DNA from: Lineus longissimus
Taxonomy: Eukaryota > Nemertea > Pilidiophora > Heteronemertea > Lineidae
DNA length: 64,000 bases
Reading direction: 5' to 3'
Assembly (NCBI RefSeq): GCF_910592395.1
Contig: NC_088320.1
Coordinates: forward strand, 14,198,501-14,262,500
A program made the translations under genes and the position numbers. Shown here piece after piece: positions 10,311 through 22,397 of the stretch (positions are counted from its first letter, which is position 1; every line of letters begins with the position of its first letter). Below the pieces are notes generated by a model. The model had not been told where the DNA came from. It ran no database searches and saw only the letters and a list, made by a program, of their open reading frames with translations.

Positions 10311-11430
10311 AACATTGAAGAAATAAGAAATGTGTGCTTACTTCTCGCATGTGGATAATGACTAGAGGCATTGCATTTGGCGTGTGGGTTGATCACAGTG
10401 ATGTATGAACAGTTTAGCAATATACACACAAGAACTGCCTCAAACAGTAAACTTAAACATTAAATATCGGTATCATGTTTCGTGTCACCGAAACAGAATA
10501 CAACATCGATAGCAAAGTTATTTCTCCAGTTGCAAGGTGGATATTTGTTTTCAAAGGTACGCATCTAGCTAGTGTGATTAAATCGAAACTTTAACAGTTT
10601 TGTAGAAATATATGTTCTCTATGCCACTGTTCTCATTTCGTGTCCCATTGACTATGTTGACTGACAGGGTGACGAAGAGCGTTAAGCTGCGTTTCTATCG
10701 ATATTCAGTGGTTCTCTACAGTGGTAGTCCGATTGCTAAAAGAAGTTCGAGTTCACCATCATGGAGGTGTTGACGTCGACCATTATCATCAGATCAGAGT
10801 GGATATTGTCAAGTAATTTCAGGTGATTCAGGGACAGACTCTTTGGAAACCGATGTGTGGGAATTACGGAGAGTTTTGTTCGAACTGTCTCACAATAATG
10901 GAAAATTGTCCAACTGAATGAAAAGCTAATTGAGGGCTAAAGAGAACTTCGGTATAAATTAGTGGTGGTGGTTTAACGCGCTGTTTCCGATGATAATCAA
11001 CACATTGATGAAATCGATTACTTTGGGGTGTGTGTTCTATAATGACTTCTGTTTGTCGGCAAGATATATGACTGATATGTTGTCAGAAGGCCAAAATAAA
11101 AATGTCATCCGCATGAATACCAGGAATTTCATCAAAGGTACTACAGTTTTGATAATTAAGTCAACATGTTCAAGTCTTTGTCATTCAACAAATGATTCAA
11201 CAAATGCAACAAAAACAACGAATAAAATTTGATTATGACGTTACCTCGACACGGGTTTCAATATACAGCAATGACCTGCAGATTAGTGGACCAGGCTTGA
11301 TTTGAAGCAGAAACTTGAGTTCCCTTATCCAGGAGTGCGAAATGGTGGAAACTTCATGCAGTTAAAGCTAGTAGAATTTTTACATAAAATTGTTATAATT
11401 TTCTCGTAGATTTGAAGGTTAACAGCTACG
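10311..11430 (+). promoter_or_regulatory. Shared upstream block of GPCR B, left
   Basis: Homologous to the upstream block of GPCR A from about 10320. The counterpart of the 96-codon upstream frame is shifted to 80 codons here (10990-11232). The acceptor-like tract ending CGTAG recurs just before the start codon. In the right arm this block has been replaced by A-type sequence. Confidence 0.45.
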
Positions 11431-12471
11431 ATGGTGACAAAAAACGAAACTATTCCTTTCACCACATCGATAGACCGTGGACGATGTTTGTATCCTATAT
11501 ATCCCTTGACTGGTTACTATCATTTGGTGGTTTTCACCGTTAATGTTACATTAACGTTCATAATGGCAATAATTGGTTTACCAGCAAATGTACTTGCGAT
11601 TATTGGCTTGAGATATGAGCGGCCTTACACATCAACTTCGGTGCTGCTACAAGGATTAGCCGCGACAGACAGTCTGGTCTTGGTTTCGGTAGTTTTTGGT
11701 GTGTTATTGCAGGACTTGTACAACTATACAAGTCTCTGGTTCGAGTATATTTTGTTTCATGCGCAAGCAATGCGTTATCTTAACACACTGCAGTTCTTTT
11801 CAAAGACAGCATCTATCTATATCACTGTTTGCGTTGCCACTGAGCGATTCATTGCTGTCTGCAGGCCTCTGCGGGCGGCAGCTATATGCACAAAGAAGAA
11901 TGCCTACATTTTACTTTTCGCAATTTGTTTAGGGGCTTTCTTGTATCGAATACCTTTGATCTTCTTATTCGAGTTGACATTTCATTATGATCGTTGCTCA
12001 CGTATGATCCTGCCCGTGTGGGACAAGAGTGATTTGTCCTATAACTATTATTTCGACATCATCTACATTAGCAGCCTACATATCATTATCAATTCTTCGA
12101 TACCAATAATTATCCTGATATTTTTCACTGGCTTAATATTATCTGTTCTAAAGCAGGCGAACTCTGCACATCTCATCAAAAATGATATACATCGAGCTAA
12201 GCAAATGAAGATAGTTACGTACAGGGTTGTCACAGTGGTGGTAATATTTATATTACTAGAAGTACCGGGTGGGCTTACCCAAATACTGGGACTAATGGAA
12301 ACATATTCAAGTTTCGATGTTGACCATGATATAAGTTTTGCTGTTCTCACTATTTCATACTTTCTGAGCAATTTGAACAGTTTTGTAAATTTCTTCATCT
12401 ACTGTGCAACGGGACAACGGTTTAGGCAAGCTTTGGGAAAGGCATTCAAATGTAACAAAACTGATAATTGA
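11431..12471 (+). CDS. FMRFamide-receptor-like GPCR (paralogue B, left)
   Basis: 346 residues, intact, single exon. Same architecture as paralogue A: N-terminal NET glycosylation site, seven membrane segments, ERF at the end of TM3, NFFIY in TM7, and a basic helix 8. It differs from A mainly in TM1-loop 1 (GLRYERP), loop 1/TM3 (QDLYNYTSLW), TM5 and TM6. It ends with an extra TDN. Its right-arm partner differs at about 20 residues, many more than the surrounding DNA would predict, because the right copy carries an A-like N-terminal half. Confidence 0.85.
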   Translation: MVTKNETIPFTTSIDRGRCLYPIYPLTGYYHLVVFTVNVTLTFIMAIIGLPANVLAIIGLRYERPYTSTSVLLQGLAATDSLVLVSVVFGVLLQDLYNYTSLWFEYILFHAQAMRYLNTLQFFSKTASIYITVCVATERFIAVCRPLRAAAICTKKNAYILLFAICLGAFLYRIPLIFLFELTFHYDRCSRMILPVWDKSDLSYNYYFDIIYISSLHIIINSSIPIIILIFFTGLILSVLKQANSAHLIKNDIHRAKQMKIVTYRVVTVVVIFILLEVPGGLTQILGLMETYSSFDVDHDISFAVLTISYFLSNLNSFVNFFIYCATGQRFRQALGKAFKCNKTDN

Positions 12472-13870
12472 TTTTGGAGTAGAATGTAAGAAGACAAATT
12501 ATTTTCTCTCACAATGTAGCCCTAGTATGTGGCATCAGAACACCTCGAACAATAATAATTCAATATACTATTATCAATTACAATTTCCCGGACTTAAAAA
12601 GATAATCCGTCATAACGTCACTGTGAAGCGACACGGCTCCTCATTGATATATCTCAGGATCACTGTAAAGTGCCATGGCCCCTCATTGAAACTAAAGGGG
12701 AATAGAAGGGTTACACACCCTCGGGTATAAGGGTTTTTGGACGCTTGGATAAAGTGCCCTTTTCCAGGGCCCTTCGTCTCCGCCTTATGACACTTTTTGG
12801 GGCGATTATCCGGCCTCCCCACACCCAAGCCTCCTAAAATGTTGCCCTTTACTACAAAAATAGCATTTTCTCTTTTCAACTGATGGTTATCGAAGTCAAT
12901 GAGCTGTTTAGGTGTCCGTCCCAGTCTTTAGATTCTCTATGTAACTTTTTAAGAGCTAAGTGTGTCTTCTCATTTATTCTTGGTAACCATTTTTATCTAT
13001 GGCTTTGAAAAGATACGGTAGAACAGACAATTTTTGCGGCATTAAATTGTCGCTAATGCCGGTCGATGGACTTATTCGTGGCATATTATTTTCGGCAGAC
13101 AAGAATGTTTTTTTATCAAAATAAAAATCGTATATTGCTCCAAAAGAGCTACTACCAGTGAATATGCGTCAACAGGTGTCAATGCATAGAGTAATTAAGC
13201 CGATAGCAAGATGAGCATTAATTTAGGCCAACATTGAGGAGGTGTGGAATTTGTGTTAGCCGTAATTACAAGTGGTATACGTTGTCTCTAATTAATCACA
13301 TATTCATGGTTTGGTAAGCTTTTAGATCTATATAGGGCCTAGCTGGATGCAATGCCTGTGGAGACATGGCAACAACGACATGGACTTCTTTCTGATAGGC
13401 AAGACAGTTTCGCGGCATAATATATATATTGATATCGCGAGCATGACCGTACTCATTAAATTCGCGAAAATATGCTCCACGCGAAATTTTTCCGTTCTGC
13501 AGTACCTAGCCCCAGAAAAAGCAACGGCTGGCATTAGCATCCCAGCCATTTACAGCCTGTGAAAAGTAATCCGATCTTCAGAAAATAATTTTCTGTATCT
13601 TCTTGTTCTTTTTCCTTTAGCGATAAATTTCTCAGCCGCTTTAAGCTGTTTCTCAAAGAATTAGAATTGACTTCGGCTATAAACTTCTTTGAATAATTTA
13701 TTGGCAAAACATGGTGTAAATTTTCATTGAGAATAATTATGTACACTTTGGGTTTTAATCTAAGTATAGAAAAATTCATTTGAACATTTTAACAAAGCCC
13801 ATGTTACGCCATTTATTGATTTGGAAGATTTTATCTTTTCAAAAATAAACGTTTTTAATTGTTGTATAAT
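12472..13870. other. 3' flank of GPCR B, left
   Basis: Contains two near-direct repeats of a block of about 45 bases (12615-12690), a B-specific insertion of about 130 bases (12715-12850) and the MPVDGHIRG-type conserved block (13050-13210). A minus-strand frame at 13534-13779 is open, and its right-arm partner (48734-49048) is longer by an internal stretch of about 80 bases. I do not recognise the product. It may belong to the degraded Polinton next to it. Confidence 0.4.
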
Positions 13871-14216
13871 TTCACTTACCTTCTCCTTTTCCGCATTTGT
13901 TTAACCACAGCCACTACAGATACATTTAAGTGCAGAGAGGGGGGAAAGTCAGTGGCCAGTGTCTCTTTCCCGCAACACCACTCATAGCCTCGGCATATTT
14001 CATTATTGTTTTGTGGTAGAAGATTTGTGTTCAAACTAATAATCTTTCTTATCGCTTCTTTTTTAGTTTTTCTGTTTAGGTTATTTTCCATTTTAATACA
14101 AGATTCTTAAATATTCTTAAATGCTAAATAAATAGAGAATCCCATGCAGAATCCTACAGTGAAAGAAGTTTCAAAAGGATGGTATCTGAGAGACTTATTG
14201 TAACCCTTAAATCAGT

Positions 14217-14765
14217 GTGGCCTACACCAATGCAAGCCGATTCCGGAGAAAACTAAAATCTGGCGGAAAGCTGATCAAGTATGGAGACCTAAGATATTTC
14301 CTGGCCAATTTACCGACCTACCAATTGATAAAACCAATCACTGAAAACTTCTCTTTTCGGAAAACAATGGTCTCTCACGCGGACCAGCAATGGCAGGCGG
14401 ATTAAGTGGATTTACAGAAGTATGAGCTTCAGATACATTTTAACTATCATTGATTTATTCAGCCGTTACGGATGGGCCCTGCCCTTCAAGACTAAGAGGG
14501 GGGGGGGGGGGGAGTGAAATAATTATTTGTCACTATTTTCAAAGAAGCCAATCCAGAAAAGTTGCAGTTTGACGATGGTGAATAATTCCACAAACAATCT
14601 CTGAAAGAATTACTTGAGACAATGGACATATAATGGTTCTCAACTTTCTCAAGTAAGAAGGCAGTTGTTGTGGAACGAGTTAACAGGATTTAACAGGACA
14701 AGAATGCGGACAAATTTCACGGAAAAAGAGACCTACATATGGTTAGACATTTTTTATAATTGAGT
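14217..14765 (+). pseudogene. Polinton/Maverick-type integrase relic, left (core)
   Basis: Plus-strand translation in shifting frames gives a retroviral-type integrase core. It starts with a region containing FRRKLKSGGK. HADQQWQAD follows, then a stop where Leu is expected, then VDLQKYE, LTIIDLFSRYGWALPFKTK, LQFDDGE and finally KKAVVVERVNR. These are the three acidic positions of a DDE integrase in the right order. The wording is that of Polinton/Maverick integrases rather than LTR elements. A run of 12 or more Gs near 14500 and several stops break it. Confidence 0.7.
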
Positions 14766-15882
14766 GAATTGGTGTCTAGAAAACTAAGACCAAAGACCCA
14801 AGACCCACTATGAAACTAAGAATCTGGATACTACGAAACTAAGACCTAAGACCCTGGATAATATAAAACTAAGACCCTGTATAATTCATTAATATCCAGC
14901 CAATTTATCTCATGGATGGGTTATCCATCGTTTCTTAACCAGCAGTGGAAGTGTTTAGGGATAGCTAAGGGGAAATAACCCCCCCCCCCCCCCCCACCAC
15001 AACCATCTCAACTTTGGTTATCATTTGACCAAGCAGCAGTGGAAGGGTTCATCTCAACCTTGGTGCATTGCTGTCAGACCTGAGAAGAAGGAATAAAAGG
15101 AACATCCTAAATTTCATCATTTTCCTGATGAGTCTTAGTTTCATAGTGGGTGTTAGGTGTTAGGTGTTAGGTCGTATGTCTCAGTTTACTAGACACCCTT
15201 GAGTGAATGGTTACAATCCACATTTCATTGGAATAAAGCCCGTAAAAGCCAATGCTGACTCCCATGCGTTCGCGTCACCGCTATATCGAGCTCCACAATC
15301 CCATGACGGATTCCATAGATTTTTCAGTTTTCTCGGCAAGCTCTCAGCGCGTGCCCCAATCACAGACTTAAAGAACGCAAAGGTTAACGCCGATCGCAGG
15401 TGTTCGACCTTGTCGCCTCTTTTGGCGACGGTCCAACTATGCAAGTGTAGTGCATTTTTAGAATCCGCTTAATGGGCACAGGGTTTTAGGCTGTCGTATT
15501 CTACTGCAGTTGCCGAGATCATTCCGTAAGAGATGTTCTGATTGGTCCAAAATCGAGGCCACTTGCCTTGGCTAAAAAAATAGCTTCTGAGACGGAAAAT
15601 GTCAAGGGTGTGGGTGAGCGATTTAGCGATCCTAAAACATTGCGGGTCAGGATGGTAAAAGCCAGGACGGAAGAAAATGCCGGGACTGTTTTGTACAATC
15701 TTCATGGCGCATTTCTACTAAATATCATAACAAGCCAAAATACTGGATTAGCGATAGTGTTAGAATAACCAAGTACAAAACGTTACCTTCCTAGTTTCAC
15801 ATATGAAGTTTTTTAAATAAAGCAGATGATTTTCACAAAGCCCATTGTCTACCAACTCGAGGACTAAAAATCAGAAATTAGA
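14766..15882. other. Simple repeats and anonymous duplicated segment
   Basis: Two diverged arrays of a CTAAGACC-like unit (14770-14880 and 15120-15200) surround a poly-C run of about 16 bases at 14980. From 15200 to 15770 lies a segment that recurs, inverted, near GPCR C (26250-26640). Its minus frame 15211-15444 is open but unrecognised. This segment separates the integrase core from its chromodomain. Confidence 0.45.
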
Positions 15883-16053
15883 GACGATTATTTTTATATA
15901 GAGGAACTCAGCTACGGCCCAAACCAAGAACCGATTGAATACAATATTAAAAAGGTTTTGCACTACAAAACTGTTAAGAGCGAAAAATACGGATTAGTTA
16001 AGTGGAAAGGCTACTCTGAAAATTCAATGAGTAGCTATCCGTCTCAGACATAA
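15883..16053 (+). pseudogene. Chromodomain tail of Polinton-type integrase, left
   Basis: A 56-codon open stretch ending in TAA: DDYFYIEEL, then IEYNIKKVLHYKT and YGLVKWKGYSEN. The pattern KVL...Y.VKWKGY.E is a chromodomain, the usual C-terminal module of Polinton integrases. Same strand as the core at 14217-14765, about 1.1 kb downstream, so it is most simply the tail of the same gene after an insertion. Confidence 0.65.
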
Positions 16054-16430
16054 AATAGCTCCAGGGTGTTTTTTCCCTGCTTCAAATTTACTTAAGGTTC
16101 TGTCTCACTAGAAAACGTGTACTGACCTAGAAAATCACATCCCACGATTTTCCTCTCTACTGATCGGTCTTATATTTGAACAGTGCCAACATATAATGTC
16201 TCTTTTTCTCTTTTTCATTTCATTTCATTTCATTTCAACAACTTTATTGAGCACCAACATAAGATTATATACATAGTAAAACAACAGTGATGAAAATACA
16301 AATAAAACATATGGTCGAAATAACAGTAAAACTAGGTGCCCAAAAGGGAGCGCCAAAGGGTCAATTAAAACCCATTCACGGGACCCCTAAAAGAGTATAA
16401 TAATTTTAATAAAAATGTAAAAGCATTCTT

Positions 16431-19330
16431 TTAATAGCGGAAAAAAGGACACCTGCAACGCCCAACCCATGAGCACGCGTTGTCCGGGTCAAAACGCTCC
16501 ATCAGCTGGCTTTCATAAAAGTCCCTGACGGATCCCTTAAAGGCGTTAGGACTCGCCGCACAACGCACACTCATAGGCAGGGCATTCCACGTGCCCTCCA
16601 CACGATTAAAAAACGACCGGCAATATGTCTCCGTCCTACATCTAGCACCACGTATAAGAAGTGGGTCACCCCTCCTTTCTCTAAAATATATATATTTTGA
16701 AGTGTCCAAATCGATTTTACCGATAAAGCAAGTATGCAAAAAATTGAGGTCAGCCATCTCCAGCCTGTAAGACAAAGGTAACATAGACATAACAGAGAGC
16801 CTCTCTTTGTAACTTAGTTCTCCACCTAACATATGTCGTGTGGCTCTGCGTTGAACCCTTTCAAGCTTGACCAAGTTTTCCCTCGTGATATGATCCCAAG
16901 GAACGGAATTATATTCCAAATTTGACCTGACAAGGGATTCAAATAACAGACGCATTAATTTCGGGCTCCTTTTCCTATCAAACACACGCTTAATCGTTGC
17001 CCAAGTCTGATTTGCCTTTTTAACACTCAGATTTATATGAGAATTGAAAGTCAAATCGCTACTGACCACGACACCTAGGTCCCGAACGTTGTCGACCTTG
17101 GTTAAAGCACGACCATGAATATTATAATAGTATACTGTAGGGTTAAGCTTCCTGGTGATACTCATACATTGACATTTAATTGCATTTAAGCACATCCCCC
17201 ACGTTTTATACCAACGGGCTACATTTTCAAGATCATCTTGTAGTGCCAGACAATCCTCCAACGACTTAATCAACCTATACATGTTTGAGTCATCTGCAAA
17301 TAGAGACATGGTTGTATTCTGGCCCATAACTTGAGAGAGGTCGTTCACATACAATAAACAAAGTAGCGGCCCTAGAATCGAGCCCTGAGGGACACCCGAG
17401 GTTACATCTTTAACCGTGGAGACTTCGCCATTTATGCACACTCTTTGCTTCCTGTCAGTTAGATAACATTTGAACCATTTTAACAGCCTACCATTGATAC
17501 CAAAACTCTGCAACTTATGGACTAACAGATGATGCGGGACTCTATCAAAAGCTTTACTGAAATCGAGATAGATCGCATCAACTTGATCCCCTTTATCTAA
17601 GTCGGCACCAATATCATGCAATACTTGAACAAGCTTAGCACTGGTTGAACGCTTTGACCGAAAATTATGATGAGCATCATTTAATTTCAGTTGAACCTCG
17701 TTGGTCAATTTTGTATGAATCAGCCTCTCCATGACCTTTGAGATAATACATAACAAAGACACTGGTCGATAATTATCAACCTTACCCTTATCCTCTTTCT
17801 TATACACAGGCGTAACATTAGCCAACTTCCACGTACTTGGTAGCTCACCAGATGACATACTGCAGTTGAATATAAATGCACATGAGTCGCTCAAGGAACG
17901 AGCACATTCTTTCAATAGTCTGGGTGAAATTCCATCTGGACCATAAGCCTTGTTTACATCGAGTGCAAAAAGACATTTTAAAACCTCATCGGCCGTAAAA
18001 TCAAAACACTCAAGGGTCGGGTCGATAACAACATCAATCTCGGGTATATCAATAACCTCATCAGAGAAGACTGACGCAAAATAGTTGTTGAACAAGCTCG
18101 CTTTTTCCCCGTTTTCCCCAGCCTTCACTCCATTGTGACTAACCGTTGTTGGTATCCGATCAGCTTTTACTTTGCTGTGATAGAAAGACCAAAAGCGTTT
18201 CGGATTTGTCTTCGCATCCCTCCCCACTGACTCAATATACAATTGGTAACTTGTGCGCGACTTATCTCTCAGCCTATTTCTCAGTGCCCTATATTTATTT
18301 CAGGAGATGTCACGCCCGTCCCTCTTGGCCTTACGCAGTGCTGTCTTCACCTTATTTGACAAGTGCTTCAACTCACCAGTTACCCACCGTGGTCTCTTAG
18401 AGCTTTTTAACACTTTCTTGGGAACCAAAAATTCAACACCCTTGTTAACAATACCAAGCCAGTCCTGCCATACAAGTTCTACATCGAGACCTTCATTTCG
18501 TTCTTTAAAATCTGAACCATGACCAAGCTCTTCACAAAGAAAATCACGCAATCCAATAATATTAGCACTCTTCCAATCCAACACCGACCTAGGCCTTTGC
18601 TTTGACCTATTTACATTCATCCCCAACGTGGTAGTGATCCGAACAAAAGCTGTCTGGCCAAACTTCTAAATCACTAATTTGCTCCGGTCTGTTAGACAAT
18701 ACAAGATCAAGAATGTTACCTGCCCTATGCGTGGGCTCATATACAAACTGCCACAATGAAAAGTCAAACAAGAGATCACAAAACTCTTGCGCAACGTCAT
18801 TTACCGAGTTGCATGCAACGATAGACCAATCAATACTAGGAAAGTTGAAATCACCCAAAACACACACATCATAAAAATGATTTTTGCAGCTATCTAGGAT
18901 CGTTCTAAACTGTCCGATAAACTCACGAACTGAAACAACATCACGGTCAGGTGGGCGATAACACACCACAACACCATGCTTCTTCCCATCACTACCACTT
19001 AATTCGACTACAATACATTCTAGGTTATCAACCTCCAAATCTGACCGTCTCGCACTCTGGATGTCACTTTTCAAAACCAGAAGAACACACCCTCCCCGAT
19101 CATCATTTGGTCGATCCCTACGGAACAAGCAATAAGTATCTGGCAGCACCTCGCTGTCCGAGACTTTCGACGTTAGCCACGTTTCAGTCACTGCTACACA
19201 GTCAAAGTCATTACACAATACCAGGCTTTGAAAATCGACGAGCTTATTCTTAAAATTGTCAACAGTTATTACACTACGTGCGTTCAGCTGAATGGTGGAC
19301 AGTTCGGAGAAATAATTACCGGTCTCTTTT
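16431..19330 (-). pseudogene. LINE ORF2: endonuclease and reverse transcriptase, broken twice
   Basis: APE-type endonuclease: IQLNARSV near 19285, VAVTETWL, and CYRPPDRD with LGDFNFPSIDW. The RT then has IYLDFSKAFDRVP (catalytic D), GVPQGSILGPL and the SLFADDSNMY active site (about residue 316 of the 603-residue part at 16431-18242). Two lesions are visible: a frameshift at about 18607-18626 after CSDHYHV, and an in-frame TGA at 18300-18302. Everything else is open, so this is a young copy. No Met-initiated start was identified; the reading frame enters from the end of ORF1. The usual CR1/L2 ORF2 organisation is complete. Confidence 0.85.
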
Positions 19331-19332
19331 TC

Positions 19333-20556
19333 TCAAGCGTGTCGATTTGAGCCCTTTCGATAATTCCTCGTATTCGTCTGTTCCACATAGCGTTGATCGA
19401 CTCTTCGTGTATTCCGCTGCCCATTAATTTCCGCTTGCCTCGCGAGATCGTCGACTCTGGCCGTCGCACCGCTATCTTGGTCTTGACGGCGACGACCCGA
19501 ATTTACAGTATTCCAACCAGTATTATGTTCCCCGTCCCGTGCCCTACGGTCATACCTGGGCCTTTCATCGCATCGGGCCTTGACGACCCGATCACCTTCG
19601 AAACTGACGTGATCACGTGCTCCAGGAATGCTATTCACAATAGTACGAATGTTCATTTCCATGATACGTTCATGTTTTGGCTTGTCATGCTTTATCGACA
19701 CAGCAGAATATTGCCGACTATCTCTCAGAAGGTTCTTAGACTGCATTACACGTTTTTTGTCATCAGCACACTTGAATTTGGCAAGAACAATACCCGGCAT
19801 TGCATTGTATGAATGCTTCCGTTCAGCACTCACTACCACAACGTCCAGTTTAAAGGCTTCTCGGATCAGTGCGCTCACTTTACGCTCCACGGACGACTCG
19901 TTAGCGCCTTCAGTCAGATTGCGAATAACAACACACAAAGAGTAGTCCTTTGAAGAAGGTTTGACAGATTTCCTGATAGTATCCATGTCATCACGGACAT
20001 CCAGAATTGATGCCTCCAAGTCCTCCCTGACTCCACGTATCTTATCGGCAATTTTTTTCGTTATAACATTATCTAGCCATTTGACAATACGTTCCTCCAG
20101 ACGCGACTCTAGGTCATCAATACGACTGGCAATTCTCTGTTCGGAGGCTTGAATTGCACAAAGGACAGCAGCATACAAATCGCCCTTTTCCCCAGCACCA
20201 TCAATTGCAGTCGGGCTGCCAGCCTGACCCTTTTTGCCCTTTTTGATTTTCGCCTTTCCCCGGCCCTGCGCAGCAGTAGAATCATTTTCTCTGTCGTTTA
20301 GTCCATGCGACCCTGAATCTGACACAGCATGAGAGTCATTATTCTTCTCACCACAAACATAATTGTCCGTTTCGGTGGCCACCTTACGCCATTTCAATAG
20401 CGTGTTGCTGCCTAACAGCCCATTGTCACAAGACTGAGTCCGTGCCCTTTTATTGAGGCGGGTAAACACTGCGGCTGCCTGTACATTATTCGCATGCATT
20501 GAATCCGCCATTTTGAATTGGCAAAAAGCGCCTAGCACCAAGATATAAAATCCCAA
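19333..20556 (-). CDS. LINE ORF1 protein (coiled coil plus RRM-like)
   Basis: 407 residues, intact. Met16 (MADSMHANN, preceded by AAA and followed by G) is a better start than Met1. There is a basic low-complexity stretch at 98-112, a probable coiled coil at about 135-197 (LESRLEERIVKW and on), and an RRM-like fold at about 205-290 (LCVVIRNLTE, VLAKFKCADDKKRVM). This arrangement is that of L1-type ORF1 proteins, RNA-binding chaperones for retrotransposition. It lies immediately upstream of ORF2 on the same strand. Confidence 0.75.
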   Translation of the reverse strand: MGFYILVLGAFCQFKMADSMHANNVQAAAVFTRLNKRARTQSCDNGLLGSNTLLKWRKVATETDNYVCGEKNNDSHAVSDSGSHGLNDRENDSTAAQGRGKAKIKKGKKGQAGSPTAIDGAGEKGDLYAAVLCAIQASEQRIASRIDDLESRLEERIVKWLDNVITKKIADKIRGVREDLEASILDVRDDMDTIRKSVKPSSKDYSLCVVIRNLTEGANESSVERKVSALIREAFKLDVVVVSAERKHSYNAMPGIVLAKFKCADDKKRVMQSKNLLRDSRQYSAVSIKHDKPKHERIMEMNIRTIVNSIPGARDHVSFEGDRVVKARCDERPRYDRRARDGEHNTGWNTVNSGRRRQDQDSGATARVDDLARQAEINGQRNTRRVDQRYVEQTNTRNYRKGSNRHA

Positions 20557-20854
20557 AATATAACAGCTTTAATCGATACTTTCCGTCACAAGTAGTGATA
20601 TGCTCCGACCATCTTCTTTATAATCACCTGTGCCAAAACGAATCCTTGGTTGGCGAAGGACGCAACGACGACGTTATACTAAAGCAGTGTCGGCGTTCAA
20701 ATGCTTATTGCTCACGTATGTTCATTCTGTTATTACGAATCACTGCGCAGGAGTTTTTGGCTGATCGTGTCTGAACGATACCGCAGTGTCGGTCATCGGC
20801 TGTGGTCCTATGTATCCTGTTTCATAAACAGTTTCAATCATTCATGGTGCTGAA

Positions 20855-22045
20855 ATACGTTTAATTCATAAAACTACTTTAGTCAAAGTAAGGCACATAT
20901 GTACCATCTTAAATTAAGCAAATTACTTAAGTGGGATTATGTATGCTACTTAAACCTAGTGACTTGCTCAAACATATCCCTATATTTGAGACTCCTCTGG
21001 AGCTGTCTTAACTTTAAGTGGATTGGACAAGTTGCAAAGAAATATTCATTTAGCTGCAAACTAAAGTGAGAGATGGCTGCACTGATTTTGGCAGCGCAAA
21101 TAGAGTGGGACTTGTGGCTTGCTATGCGCCGTGAGAGAGTTTTTCGGGACCGAGTACACACACTTGAGATTTACAATAGCTTGCAATTATATCAACGCTA
21201 CATATCAGATAGACAAACAATTCTCAATTTGTGTGCCTTTTGCGACATGACTGATGGTCTATTTGGTCTGGGTCCGCCACATATTAAGAAATATCATCAT
21301 ACACAGTGCACAAGTTACACAGGTCACACTTACAGTAATGAAGGCCTATCGAAAAATCGAAATCTGCCGGGAATTGCCCAAAAGAATGTCGAGTGGTTGT
21401 GGTACAATCGCCTTATATTAAAAAAGGACTGTAGCAAAAGTTTGTGAAATCAAAAGAACGTACATTTCTTATTTTTAGAGGAGGGAGGAAGTGGGTTGAT
21501 CCAGAGTGGTCACTTTTTTTCCTTAAAGAAACTGCTTTGAGTGTAAATGTTATGACTGAAGGATGGAAACTGAAGCCAATAAGATCGGAAATGTTTCATT
21601 TATAGGGGGAGGGGTCAGCAAGGAAACTAAAAGTTTTAGTTTCTTTTGGATTCAATGGCTTTTGCTACAGTTCCCAATAGATCCCACATACCTGTCTTTG
21701 CACACTCGTGTACGCCCTATAATCATCTTTCATTGCGGACATCATATTGTGTGTGGCACCCTTTTTATTGTCCGCGTAACAGTGCTTTGTTAAATATTAC
21801 ACAATAATCTGTCTTCTTCCTGTATATCAAGTGTTTTGGCCCATTTCCAGACCACTGAAATTGTCATGAAATGCAACATTCTGCACTTGGAATGACTTGT
21901 GCATAAAGTTGTGCAAGTCACTTAAAGTTATTCGAGTTACTCTGCTCAGCTGATCACTTAGTGGTTTTATGAATCCCAACTTTAGTTAGTAAGGCACTAA
22001 GTGTTTTTTTTCAACTTAAGTTAAGAAGTTTTATTAATACCGGCC
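20855..22045 (+). mobile_element. Harbinger-related fragment H2, left
   Basis: The ends are approximate: both carry ATTCATAAAACTACTTTAG-like sequence in opposite orientation, similar to the ends of the neighbouring Harbinger. Inside, 21073-21447 encodes 124 residues whose first 50 or so (starting MAALILAAQIEWD, with RRERVFRDRVHTLE, LYQRYISDRQTIL) match the N-terminus of the adjacent Harbinger transposase. The rest is unrelated. It looks like an internally deleted relative, present in both arms. Confidence 0.6.
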
Positions 22046-22397
22046 TGGGCCCATATTCATAAAAGTTCTTAACTTAAGTGCCAAAAAATCCTAAGTCGTC
22101 AACTTACCTAAGTCCCCAACCTAAAATGGGATTCATAAAACGACTCAGTGGCCCACTTAGCCAGGTTGACCGCTTAAGTTTGAGTACACCACTAATCTTT
22201 CTTCAAAAGACATTCCCAGGTACCCATGACATATTTCTTGTTGATTTGCGCCTGTTGTAAACTCATCGTTCAGTGATCGTGGGCATTCACATGTGCAAAT
22301 AACAGAGCATTTTCTGTACATCACAGGAGATACAGAATAAAAGGCAGACACACATGTAGACCAAGTGCATGTAGGCCTATAATTATGCTCGTTAATT

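Larger units (their letters stand above)
16216..20753 (-). mobile_element. CR1/L2-like non-LTR retrotransposon (left arm only)
   Basis: About 4.5 kb, minus strand, with ORF1 and ORF2, an AATAAA signal near the 3' end and a (GAAAT)n tail at 16216-16237. It was inserted into a T-run. The right arm keeps the uninterrupted site at about 46270-46274 (five As between CC and GAGAAAAAG), which fixes both ends. Any target duplication is hidden in the T-run. Confidence 0.85.

Noticed and set aside
12713-12726. Transposon excision footprint (CACACCCTCGGGTA between TA dinucleotides)
   Set aside because: Too long for a typical Tc1/mariner footprint, and no related element is nearby; a simple indel is as likely.
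14500-14515. G and C homopolymers (also 14980, 26957, 37490, 47493, 47974) as biological signals
   Set aside because: Their lengths vary between copies and are typical of slippage or sequencing uncertainty.
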